The position numbers and the translations under genes are program-made. The notes under the pieces were generated by a model, which did not search any database, had not been told where the DNA came from, and saw nothing but the letters and a program-made list of their open reading frames with translations. Source: CAYREE01 sp964423225 (GTDB lineage: Archaea > Altiarchaeota > Altiarchaeia > IMC4 > SCGC-AAA252-I15). From it: DNA of 7,206 nt. The stretch covers positions 1-7,206 of the forward strand of contig CAYREE010000115.1 of the NCBI GenBank assembly GCA_964423225.1, in the 5' to 3' direction. Below are positions 1 to 6,341 of the stretch, one piece after another. Within the stretch, counting starts at the first letter, position 1; each line of letters opens with the position of its first letter.

Positions 1-2
1 TT

Positions 3-1031
3 TTCAATACACTCAAAAGTGTATTCCCTTATGTCAGAGTATTTCCAGGGGATGGTAAAAATCTTTTCATTTCATCAAATTCTCGCGGAATCTTCTTGCT
101 TAACAGGACGAGTCTTGTAGACAAATTGATTGAGCGAGACCTTAAGGTAACCGTGCCCGTGGCACGGCATATTGATAAAAAGTTGCATCCGAGATGGCAG
201 GACTGGTTTGCCGGGTTTCTTGAAGGAAGCACCCAGAAAATCAATCGTGACTTCGAACCTCTGGGAATGTTTTACAGTGTTTCCCACTGGAACGCACTCT
301 TTTCTCCAAACCTTCGCGGACTTTTCAGATGGTTTGAAATGATAAATGTGTGGATGTTTTTAATCCTGTTTCTCATCTTTATTGTTCTCTTTTTTTTGAT
401 GAGATCTAAAAACATAGAACTCTTCGGCTCAGGCATCTCCTTATGTATAGTAACAACGGGTTTTGCTGGAATGATATTTGACCTTGCACTTATCTATACA
501 TTTCAGTCAATTTACGGACATGTCTTTTCCTGGATTGGGCTTCTGGTCACATCTTTCATGGCAGGTGCAGCTTTCGGGGCGTTGATTATAACATCGCGTC
601 TGTCACGGATAAAAGATTGTCTCAAATTTTTTATAATTACTGATTTAACAATAATCTGTTTTTCTCTAGTGTTGCCTTTTATTTTTCTTATACTACATCC
701 CTACTTGGGTAGTCCTGGCGTATTCCTTATTTTGAAGATATTATTTTTAGTCATTTCGTTTATTTGCGGGTTTTTAATAGGTGTGCAATTTCCGCTGGCA
801 AACAAGATATATCTGAAGGATGATCCAGATTTAAGCGAAACCGCTGGGATTCTTTACAGTTCAGACCTTCTTGGTGGATGGCTGGGAGGAATTGTGGGTG
901 GTGTGGTTCTTTTACCGGTTCTGGGACTTCTTGGTAGCTGTATAGTAGTTGTTCTGCTAAAATTGAGCAGTTTTGTTATCATAACTGTCCAATTCCACAA
1001 ACCGCATGAAGCATCATCGTTAACGAAATAA
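3..1031 (+). CDS. Membrane-bound spermidine synthase-like protein, 5'-truncated by the window edge
   Basis: The frame is open from the first complete codon (position 3) to a TAA at 1029-1031, giving 342 residues. The true start lies upstream of the window. The TTG at 96 is an internal codon, because the upstream residues (FPYVRVFPGDGKNLFISS) read as the last strands of a SpeE-type aminopropyltransferase/methyltransferase fold. A linker with the pattern NRDFEPLGMFYSVSHWN follows. The rest is about six hydrophobic segments, including a glycine-rich one (GGWLGGIVGG) near the C-terminus. This layout, a soluble SpeE-like domain followed by membrane helices, matches the family annotated as fused MFS/spermidine synthase. 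Whether such proteins make polyamines is uncertain, and the active-site half is not visible here. It probably forms an operon with the radical SAM gene 33 bases downstream. The family call is fairly secure; the substrate is unknown. Confidence 0.8.
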   Translation, partial: FNTLKSVFPYVRVFPGDGKNLFISSNSRGIFLLNRTSLVDKLIERDLKVTVPVARHIDKKLHPRWQDWFAGFLEGSTQKINRDFEPLGMFYSVSHWNALFSPNLRGLFRWFEMINVWMFLILFLIFIVLFFLMRSKNIELFGSGISLCIVTTGFAGMIFDLALIYTFQSIYGHVFSWIGLLVTSFMAGAAFGALIITSRLSRIKDCLKFFIITDLTIICFSLVLPFIFLILHPYLGSPGVFLILKILFLVISFICGFLIGVQFPLANKIYLKDDPDLSETAGILYSSDLLGGWLGGIVGGVVLLPVLGLLGSCIVVVLLKLSSFVIITVQFHKPHEASSLTK

Positions 1032-1054
1032 GAATGGACAATTATAATATACAT

Positions 1055-1060
1055 GGGAGG
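1055..1060 (+). promoter_or_regulatory. Shine-Dalgarno site choosing the start of the radical SAM gene
   Basis: GGGAGG lies 4 bases upstream of the ATG at 1065. An in-frame ATG at 1053 overlaps this site and has no ribosome site of its own, so 1065 is the better start. Confidence 0.65.
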
Positions 1061-1064
1061 AAAA

Positions 1065-2183
1065 ATGGAAGATTTTTTTCTTAAAAAAATTAAACGCAGA
1101 GATTTCCTCAAAAAGTTGGGCTACATAGGTCTGGGAGTTCTAGGATTGGGTTTATCTTCAACCTTGTTAAATTGGTTTAAGGAAAAAGATGTTATAAGTA
1201 AAGTAAAGACTGTAGTTAATAAAAATACTGCCGTAGACCTTGATTTTGAACCGGCTTACTTAAAACTTTACAAGACAGGCGAACTGAAAGAACGGGCAGA
1301 AAATCTCTGGGAGATTATGGAAGAATGTCGCCTCTGTCCGAGAAGATGTGGTGTTGACCGTCTTGGAGGGATGAAGGGATTTTGTCGTGCTCCTGGCGCA
1401 AAACTCATGATTTCATCGTTTCATCAACATTTTGGCGAAGAAACACCACTGGTTGGCTCGGGTGGTTCAGGAACAATCTTTTTAACCCATTGTAATTTAA
1501 GATGTGTGTTCTGTCAAAACTGGGAAGTAAGTCAGCTTGGCATGGGTCATGCTAGCAATATTGATGAATTAGCAGACATGATGCTTCATCTACAGAAAAT
1601 CGGCTGTCATAACATAAACCTCGTCACCCCAACACTTTATACTCCACACATCCTTAAAGCTCTTAATATAGCCGTGGAGAAAGGACTTCGTCTGCCAATT
1701 GTATATAACTCCTCTGGCTGGGAACGGATTGAGATACTGAAAATTCTTGACGGGATAGTTGATATCTACCTACCTGATATCAAATACTGGGATAGTAAAA
1801 TGTCCGCAAAGTATTCATCTGGAGCAGGAACTTATAGTGAGTTTACAAAAAAAGCAATCCTTGAGATGCATCGTCAGGTCGGTGTGGCAAAACCTGCAAA
1901 AGATGGCATTGTGTATAGGGGACTGATGATTCGCCATCTGGTTATGCCAAATAATGTTGGTGGGTCAGAAGAGATTATGGAGTGGATAGCAGAAAATCTG
2001 CCAAAAGATACATATGTTAATATTATGGGACAGTATAATCCATCTTATAAAGCATACGATTATCCAGATATATCCAGGAGGATAACTGGCGAAGAATATA
2101 ATAAAGTTGTAGATAGAGCAAAAGAATCGGATCTTACAAATCTTGATATTCAGGGATACTGGTGGCTGCAAATACTTGTATAA
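1065..2183 (+). CDS. PflX-type radical SAM protein with Tat signal sequence
   Basis: The protein is 372 residues from the preferred start at 1065 (376 from the ATG at 1053). Near the N-terminus, KRRDFLKK (residues 10-17) followed by a glycine-rich hydrophobic stretch to about residue 36 forms a twin-arginine signal or anchor. Next comes a cysteine cluster, CRLCPRRC plus a further Cys (residues 88, 91, 95, 107), typical of the PflX/COG1313 branch of pyruvate formate-lyase activase homologues. The radical SAM motif follows as CNLRCVFC (Cys 143, 147, 150), which binds the 4Fe-4S cluster that cleaves SAM. Later segments such as VTPTLYTPHI, DIYLPDIKYW and IRHLVMPNN fit the family barrel. The usual length and all cluster cysteines are present, so it should be functional. 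Its substrate is unknown. A Tat signal on a SAM-dependent enzyme is odd. It is likely translated with the upstream membrane gene. Confidence 0.9.
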   Translation: MEDFFLKKIKRRDFLKKLGYIGLGVLGLGLSSTLLNWFKEKDVISKVKTVVNKNTAVDLDFEPAYLKLYKTGELKERAENLWEIMEECRLCPRRCGVDRLGGMKGFCRAPGAKLMISSFHQHFGEETPLVGSGGSGTIFLTHCNLRCVFCQNWEVSQLGMGHASNIDELADMMLHLQKIGCHNINLVTPTLYTPHILKALNIAVEKGLRLPIVYNSSGWERIEILKILDGIVDIYLPDIKYWDSKMSAKYSSGAGTYSEFTKKAILEMHRQVGVAKPAKDGIVYRGLMIRHLVMPNNVGGSEEIMEWIAENLPKDTYVNIMGQYNPSYKAYDYPDISRRITGEEYNKVVDRAKESDLTNLDIQGYWWLQILV

Positions 2184-2184
2184 T

Positions 2185-2205
2185 TGCCGAAGGCGAGACT
2201 TGAAC
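2185..2205 (-). pseudogene. 3'-end fragment of a tRNA gene
   Basis: Read on the - strand, this is GTTCAAGT (T-loop), CTCGC (3' side of the T-stem), CTTCGGC (3' side of an acceptor stem) and discriminator A. No matching 5' acceptor strand (GCCGAAG) or matching T-stem half is found on the - strand in this intergenic region, so it is not a complete tRNA. It begins two bases after the radical SAM stop codon. A bare tRNA 3' end is what an integration event in a tRNA gene leaves behind, but chance resemblance over 21 bases is possible. Confidence 0.4.
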
Positions 2206-2249
2206 ACTACTCTCAATGGACAAATCCTTTATACAACTATTTATTTCTA

Positions 2250-2274
2250 GAATCTCAAATGATTATCGAGATTC
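2250..2274. repeat. 7-bp perfect inverted repeat, left copy of a bipartite motif
   Basis: GAATCTC (2250-2256) and GAGATTC (2268-2274) are exact inverted copies separated by 11 bases. ATCTCAA here (2252-2258) and GAGATTCGAAC (2268-2278) both recur at 3120-3137 with the spacer removed, so the methyltransferase gene is bracketed by related sequences. On the - strand the right half reads GTTCGAATCTC, like a tRNA T-loop. Function unknown. Confidence 0.45.
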
Positions 2275-2290
2275 GAACTAAGCGTAAATA

Positions 2291-2313
2291 GCCCGGCCGG
2301 GGCGCTTTTTTTT
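2291..2313 (+). terminator. GC-rich hairpin with T8 tract
   Basis: GCCC (2291-2294) pairs with GGGC (2300-2303) around a GGCCG loop and is followed closely by eight T residues (2306-2313). It would end transcription from the upstream two-gene operon, leaving a 3' leader of about 110 bases. The strand CCCGGCCGGGGCG also looks like the T-stem and acceptor 3' end of an archaeal tRNA, so it may be a tRNA relic reused as a terminator. Confidence 0.6.
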
Positions 2314-2314
2314 G

Positions 2315-2322
2315 TATATAAT
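2315..2322 (+). promoter_or_regulatory. TATA box of the methyltransferase-like gene
   Basis: TATATAAT is centred about 27 bases upstream of the ATG at 2346, so initiation by archaeal TBP/TFB would give an essentially leaderless mRNA. No ribosome site precedes the ATG, which agrees with this. Confidence 0.5.
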
Positions 2323-2345
2323 TTTCTAATGTCTGATATTTATTA

Positions 2346-3029
2346 ATGCCGGTATATGGGAAAGCATTAATAGATGAGGGTAATGAACGAAAAGGAACTA
2401 AGCGAGAGAGTAATGTGCTCTATCCCTTAGACGCACAGAGTACCTTCTATTTCTCAGGGAAGTCAGGTCAAGTCAGAGCTTTATTGGGACCTATAGTACG
2501 ATATAGTGAGGAGGATCAGACATTGGATATGATGAATAAGCGTCTTCCAGTTTCAAACACCATAGATGATATGATTGCAGCGGGTGATAAAAATCCTCTG
2601 ATTGTGGAATGGGGTTGTGCTAGGGCTACTGGCATTACACAACTAGCAGAGGCATATCCTACAGCAACATGCGTTGGGTACTCTAGAGAGTTTTATGATG
2701 AATGGAAAAATAACCGGTCAGTCTATCTGGTGCATGAACCCACTGGAGATCTCAAAAATCACCTTAAAGATAATTCAGTGAGCGTCATGATAGCAAGCCA
2801 TAGCCTAAGTAATCTTTATGAAGAGCCGGAGCTTTACAGAAATGAGGTCGAGGGCCTGATTCCAAAACTCAAAATCGGAGGAAAAATGCTCATCGACCAG
2901 ATGCCGCCAGTCCTTTTCAACGAACTAAAGCAAAGAGAGCAGGATAAAGGCGACATTGCAGTCTCAGGCATGAATATTTCTGATACAGTGATAAGGATAA
3001 TAATCCAACGAAAAGAAAGCTTAAATTAA
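2346..3029 (+). CDS. Divergent class I SAM-dependent methyltransferase-like protein
   Basis: The protein has 227 residues and no signal peptide or membrane segment, so it is predicted cytoplasmic. Residues 1-80 match nothing I recognise. A Rossmann-type methyltransferase core follows. IVEWGCARATG (86-96) occupies the place of motif I, CVGYSRE (109-115) the place of motif II, and NSVSVMIASHSLSNL (143-157) the motif IV region. LKIGGKMLI (175-183) matches the common post-motif. Motif I keeps its acidic residue, the first glycine and the last glycine, but has ARAT where GxGxG is usual, and motif II lacks the customary acidic residue after the strand. SAM binding is therefore plausible but unproven. 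It is a single gene with its own promoter and a hairpin after the stop, flanked on both sides by related repeat motifs. The target is unknown. Confidence 0.65.
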   Translation: MPVYGKALIDEGNERKGTKRESNVLYPLDAQSTFYFSGKSGQVRALLGPIVRYSEEDQTLDMMNKRLPVSNTIDDMIAAGDKNPLIVEWGCARATGITQLAEAYPTATCVGYSREFYDEWKNNRSVYLVHEPTGDLKNHLKDNSVSVMIASHSLSNLYEEPELYRNEVEGLIPKLKIGGKMLIDQMPPVLFNELKQREQDKGDIAVSGMNISDTVIRIIIQRKESLN

Positions 3030-3033
3030 AAAA

Positions 3034-3066
3034 GGAGAGATTAATTATTACCTGACGATTCTCTCC
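3034..3066 (+). terminator. Hairpin after the methyltransferase-like gene
   Basis: GGAGAGA (3034-3040) and TCTCTCC (3060-3066) are perfect inverted copies with a 19-base loop, starting 5 bases after the stop codon. There is no T tract after it, so it may protect an mRNA 3' end rather than terminate, or serve as a protein-binding site. Confidence 0.4.
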
Positions 3067-3119
3067 AACAAATCATTCAAATTCCAACTCTCCTCGTATT
3101 TATCCCGTAAAAAATAAAG

Positions 3120-3139
3120 ATCTCAAGAGATTCGAACCC
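3120..3139. repeat. Right copy of the bipartite motif, with ATCTC-AA-GAGAT inverted repeat
   Basis: ATCTCAA followed directly by GAGATTCGAAC repeats the two halves found at 2252-2258 and 2268-2278, here without the intervening 9 bases. ATCTC and GAGAT are inverted copies. On the - strand it reads GGGTTCGAATCTC, a T-arm-like sequence, but the stem partners do not pair fully and no complete tRNA surrounds it. Confidence 0.45.
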
Positions 3140-3140
3140 G

Positions 3141-3164
3141 ACACCAATAATCTGGATGTGGTGT
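3141..3164. repeat. 6-bp perfect inverted repeat in the intergenic gap
   Basis: ACACCA (3141-3146) and TGGTGT (3159-3164) are exact inverted copies around a 12-base spacer, beginning two bases after the T-arm-like motif and about 60 bases upstream of the TATA box of the next gene. It could be an operator or part of a recombination site. There is no direct evidence for either. Confidence 0.35.
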
Positions 3165-3224
3165 AACTTATCTAGTTTTTGTTTGTTTGTTATCTTCTAC
3201 TATTGGATCTGGTAGTTTGGCATG

Positions 3225-3234
3225 TATAAATATT
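3225..3234 (+). promoter_or_regulatory. TATA box of the deiminase-like gene
   Basis: TATAAATATT is centred about 39 bases upstream of the ATG at 3268. Initiation about 25 bases downstream would leave a leader of roughly 13 bases. No Shine-Dalgarno motif is present. Confidence 0.5.
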
Positions 3235-3267
3235 AAAAAAACCTAGAATATTTTAAGTGTTTGATAG

Positions 3268-5034
3268 ATGGCAAAACTCGCTAGATCTCCTGCTAAAAAA
3301 GGGAAAAATCATAAACAGTCAGAACCCGATCCTCTAACTGAAAAACTTGACGAATTGAGTATTAAAGATGTGATGACTCTCACAGGAATTCTTCATTCTA
3401 AAGCCAAACATCAGTCTACACCCAAACATGAAGCAGAAACAATGGGACGTACATTAAAAGCTCTCTGCCATTATATCCTAGAAAGATACGAGGGCAAATC
3501 ACTAGGCAAGCCTTTGGCTATCGGTGATAAACTGAGGGTATGGTTTGAAAAAGATAGGCTGGCAAAATTAAGAGGCTCTCACTCAGAGGGGGAGGACGCA
3601 TTCAACAAGTTATCGATAGATGAACTGGAAAATAGAGCCCAACAACTTGACCAATTTAGACAGAAAACAGGATTTACTAAGCGGGCTTTCATGGGCACTC
3701 TACTCAGCACGGCAGGGACCGCGACTGCTGAGCCAATTATTAAAAAAATAAGAACCGTAACAAGTGTAAATGTTAAAAAGTCTGCTGAAATGGTTAAATA
3801 TGAATCAATGGAGAGGGAAAGACTCAGACGGATACAAACGGATTTCAAGGATATATCGTCAGCACGAGTGGATGTAAAACCTGAATACGAGCGGACTTTA
3901 AGTCAAGTGTTGATCTGCCATCAAGACCATTATGACCTGAAAAAATTCAGGGATCTAGCTGGAAAACTACCTGGATACACAGACTTAATTGTCACTGCCC
4001 CCGTCACACTCGACAAAAAAGATGTTGAATCGACATTGGGAAGACCGGTGAAATTAGTGGATATGAAAAATCCTGGAGTAGCACACGTCTGGTCTGAAGA
4101 TGTTTTAGAGAAAGTAAACGTGGATGGCGATGACGCATTCATCCTACCCCTTTTTTTCAAGTATGGAAAAAAAACCTTCCGTGACTGTCAAATGCAAACC
4201 AGAAAGAACGTCGATCACGTAGGTGATACGCTCACGATAGCTGGTTTTGGGAGGTCGTATGTAATGCCCTTCTTTTTCCAGGGTGGTGACGTGACCTTTG
4301 ATGAAGTGGACGGTAAAAAGATTATGTTCACAAGCCATGATTCAGTAGCCAACACTCAACGCTTTTACCGTCAAATAACGGGCAAGGAAGTTCCTGCAAA
4401 ACAAATCGTCGACCAGATGAAGACAGCATTTGACGCAGACCAAGTAGCAGTAATGACATCCTCAGAGTCTGCCACCTATACCTTCCACATAGACCAGAAT
4501 TTCTGCCTCCTCCCAGGCCGTAAAGCGTTAGCATTAAAGATTGTTGATGAAACTGACACGACCGGTAAAAGCTGGGGTCCAAGTCTAATCGAAAAAGAAA
4601 AAGCTAGGCAGAATGAGATCCGGAGTAATCTCACGTCACTCGGTTATGAGCTTGTGGACTTTGAAATAACCCGGCAACAACTATCAGAAGGGAAAATAGG
4701 TTTGAATGGAATACCCTATAAAAATCAGGAAACAGGACAATACGAGTTCCTAATGCCCACTTGGGAAGGAAGCAAATCAAGAGCTCACATGGTGGATGAC
4801 GGGACGACTGAACTAAAAGTTGTACATATGCCCGACATGAGCGAAGAAGAACTCCAAATGCAAGAAAGAAACATACAAAGACTAGAAGCGGATGGAATAA
4901 AAGTCAAAAAAACCCGAGATGCATTCTTCAACCAACGCGGCAACACCCACTGCGTAACAAACGTACTAGCAAAAGACCCCCAACCGATAGACTCAACAGA
5001 ACAAAGACACTCAGACTTCTACACAGCTGTATGA
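3268..5034 (+). CDS. Guanidino-modifying (agmatine/arginine deiminase-like) protein with long N-terminal extension
   Basis: The protein has 588 residues. The C-terminal two thirds carry the ordered signature of the GME/amidinotransferase superfamily. VWSED (274-278) stands where the substrate-binding W-x-R-D usually is. FFFQGGD (335-341) matches the GGD/GGN motif, FHID (406-409) supplies the catalytic His407-x-Asp409 pair, and THCVTN (560-565) carries the nucleophile candidate Cys562. Such enzymes hydrolyse or transfer the guanidino group of arginine, agmatine or peptidyl-arginine; which one applies here is unknown. Residues 1-130 are basic, probably helical and unrecognised. FTKRAFMGTLLSTAG followed by ATA at 152-154 (about residues 136-154) looks like a Tat signal with a cleavage site, but lies inside the protein. 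No ATG, GTG or TTG just before it would put it at the N-terminus. Family members are normally about 350-420 residues. The last 170 coding bases are unusually A-rich and T-poor. It ends 14 bases before a tRNA-Asp-like sequence. Confidence 0.65.
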   Translation: MAKLARSPAKKGKNHKQSEPDPLTEKLDELSIKDVMTLTGILHSKAKHQSTPKHEAETMGRTLKALCHYILERYEGKSLGKPLAIGDKLRVWFEKDRLAKLRGSHSEGEDAFNKLSIDELENRAQQLDQFRQKTGFTKRAFMGTLLSTAGTATAEPIIKKIRTVTSVNVKKSAEMVKYESMERERLRRIQTDFKDISSARVDVKPEYERTLSQVLICHQDHYDLKKFRDLAGKLPGYTDLIVTAPVTLDKKDVESTLGRPVKLVDMKNPGVAHVWSEDVLEKVNVDGDDAFILPLFFKYGKKTFRDCQMQTRKNVDHVGDTLTIAGFGRSYVMPFFFQGGDVTFDEVDGKKIMFTSHDSVANTQRFYRQITGKEVPAKQIVDQMKTAFDADQVAVMTSSESATYTFHIDQNFCLLPGRKALALKIVDETDTTGKSWGPSLIEKEKARQNEIRSNLTSLGYELVDFEITRQQLSEGKIGLNGIPYKNQETGQYEFLMPTWEGSKSRAHMVDDGTTELKVVHMPDMSEEELQMQERNIQRLEADGIKVKKTRDAFFNQRGNTHCVTNVLAKDPQPIDSTEQRHSDFYTAV

Positions 5035-5048
5035 ATTAACCAAATATA

Positions 5049-5121
5049 ATTGCAGTAGTGTAGCGGCCTATCATGCTAGACTGTCGATCTCGCGACCCGG
5101 ATTCGAATTCCGGCTGGAGCG
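5049..5121 (+). tRNA. tRNA-Asp(GTC), damaged, probably a relic
   Basis: A 73-base cloverleaf can be drawn. U8/A9 (TA) and the D-arm GTGTAGCGGCCTATCAT are intact. The anticodon stem is CTAGA/TCTCG with one mismatch, around the loop CTGTCGA with anticodon GTC at 5083-5085. The T-arm (CCGGA, TTCGAAT, TCCGG) is perfect, and the discriminator is G. The acceptor strands ATTGCAG and CTGGAGC have mismatches at pairs 1-72 and 4-69. Undamaged strands would be GCTCCAG and CGAGA. CCA is not encoded. There is no properly spaced TATA box; the only AT-rich box touches the 5' end, so it would have to be made from the upstream transcript. I read it as a decaying extra copy. A functional gene in a divergent genome remains possible. 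Confidence 0.7.
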
Positions 5122-5127
5122 AAATCC

Positions 5128-5133
5128 TTTTTT
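5128..5133 (+). terminator. T6 tract after the tRNA-Asp-like sequence
   Basis: Six T residues begin 6 bases after the tRNA 3' end, a common archaeal tRNA termination arrangement. It would also close the deiminase-like transcription unit before the convergent membrane gene. Confidence 0.4.
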
Positions 5134-5160
5134 ATAATTAGTCTTTTATTGTCAGTCAAC

Positions 5161-6252
5161 TTACAGTCCGTAAAAAGTCATATGTATGATCAGCCAAAAT
5201 ATGAGGATTATTTTCTCCTTTACCCTGCTTTTGTATATTATCAGGGGTAGAAACCATAGGTAGTACCAAGGCCTGAAAAAGGTTAATATGTACATGCAGT
5301 ATAATGTGGTAATCATTACTCCACTGACAATCCATTCTTTTTTGTTGATTAATGCAACTAGCATTAAGATGGTTATCAGCATAAAAAGCATTGATTTTGA
5401 GGAGGTGACTGGTTCATCAAGAAAAAAACTATAGCTATTTATGTCTTTTGCAGATGTTGTGGAGATATTTGTTTTTCCTAGGAGTATTGTCAATGTGATA
5501 AGAATAAGTGCTGGTATAATCAAATATTTTTGTTTAGCGAGTATTTTAGATTTTCCAAGTTTCCATATGCATGCTGCCACAATTGATATAAGAAAAATTG
5601 CCTGATATTTCAAGAAAAACCCTATGCTAAAAAATACGATTGATGCTGAATAATTTTTTTCATTATATTTTTTTATGCAATAAAGTATTGATAGCAGTGG
5701 AATTGATTCATAATAACCATTCATTGATAGAAAAATGAGTGATACACACGCACTTTCTATGAAAAAGAGTTTAGAAAATAATAGTGTTGGATCCAGAACA
5801 TTTTCTAACCGGCTCCTTTTTATTAGTGGGATGACATACCACTTTGTGATCAGGTAAATGTCGATAAAGGCGAATAAGGTAAGGAATGCAAGATGTAGTT
5901 TATGGACAATGATCTGAGGCAACAAAAAATAATATGACAGAAGACTAAAAGGAATTGTAATGATAATAATCCCTGGGGGGTAATAGCTGGGGTGTGTAAT
6001 CCAGCCAATATTATCTGGGACTAGTACATACTGTTTTAAAAAATCCTTTCTTGGAGTGGTGTAGATGTCTAATCCTTCATGGAGAAACACCCATGCATCA
6101 AACTCTCTTGAGACATGGTCAATATGTCCCATCATTGTCCCCGAAGAATTATCCTCAATCCATAAAACATGTATGCTAAAAAGATACGAAACTAGAAGAA
6201 TCCCATTAAAGAAAGTACTTAAAGTAAGGTTATTAAAAAACTTATACGACAT
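5161..6252 (-). CDS. Multi-pass membrane glycosyltransferase of GT-C type (GT87/mannosyltransferase-like)
   Basis: The protein has 363 residues and about nine to eleven hydrophobic segments, the first at about residues 13-31. The loop after it holds acidic residues in HIDHVSREFDAWVFLHEGLD (43-62), in the position of the catalytic Asp of GT-C enzymes, followed by IYTTP. YYPPGIIIITIPFSLLS (90-106), FFLKYQAIFL (212-221) and FRPWYYLWFLPLIIY (326-340) match the recurrent patterns YPP, K-x(2-3)-hydrophobic and the late aromatic WxxPL segment of DUF2029/GT87-like proteins. Such enzymes transfer a sugar from a polyprenyl-phosphate donor on the outer face of the membrane, typically to a lipid or cell-envelope glycan. 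Donor and acceptor are unknown. It is a single gene, visibly more AT-rich than the deiminase gene it converges on, with a TATA box about 28 bases upstream. Confidence 0.75.
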   Translation of the reverse strand: MSYKFFNNLTLSTFFNGILLVSYLFSIHVLWIEDNSSGTMMGHIDHVSREFDAWVFLHEGLDIYTTPRKDFLKQYVLVPDNIGWITHPSYYPPGIIIITIPFSLLSYYFLLPQIIVHKLHLAFLTLFAFIDIYLITKWYVIPLIKRSRLENVLDPTLLFSKLFFIESACVSLIFLSMNGYYESIPLLSILYCIKKYNEKNYSASIVFFSIGFFLKYQAIFLISIVAACIWKLGKSKILAKQKYLIIPALILITLTILLGKTNISTTSAKDINSYSFFLDEPVTSSKSMLFMLITILMLVALINKKEWIVSGVMITTLYCMYILTFFRPWYYLWFLPLIIYKSRVKEKIILIFWLIIHMTFYGL

Positions 6253-6275
6253 TAAGGACGATATTCCTTTTAAAC

Positions 6276-6285
6276 TATTATATAT
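6276..6285 (-). promoter_or_regulatory. TATA box of the glycosyltransferase gene
   Basis: On the - strand this reads ATATATAATA, centred about 28 bases upstream of the ATG at 6252. This fits a leaderless transcript. An AGGA lies too far from the ATG (about 13 bases) to be a clear ribosome site. Confidence 0.45.
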
Positions 6286-6312
6286 CTATTTTATGAAATA
6301 TTTGATCTAATA

Positions 6313-6322
6313 TTTATATAAA
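6313..6322 (+). promoter_or_regulatory. Strong TATA box ahead of the candidate ncRNA
   Basis: TTTATATAAA is close to the ideal archaeal TATA sequence. Being self-complementary, it could also act toward the glycosyltransferase gene, but that gene has a closer box. Initiation about 25 bases downstream of its centre falls near 6342, just before the first strand of the predicted stem. Confidence 0.5.
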
Positions 6323-6341
6323 ACTGGGATAGATGTTTCAA

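Noticed and set aside
96..98. TTG as start of the first membrane gene
   Set aside because: The same frame is open to the window edge, and the upstream residues look like the end of a SpeE-type domain, so the TTG is internal.
2181..2310. A complete or intron-containing tRNA on the - strand
   Set aside because: I could not find the 5' acceptor strand GCCGAAG, a D-arm or an anticodon arm that would pair with the 3' fragment.
3..5034. A polyamine pathway linking the spermidine-synthase-like and agmatine-deiminase-like genes
   Set aside because: Both are divergent members with unknown substrates, lie in different transcription units and are separated by tRNA-like scars. The link rests on names alone.
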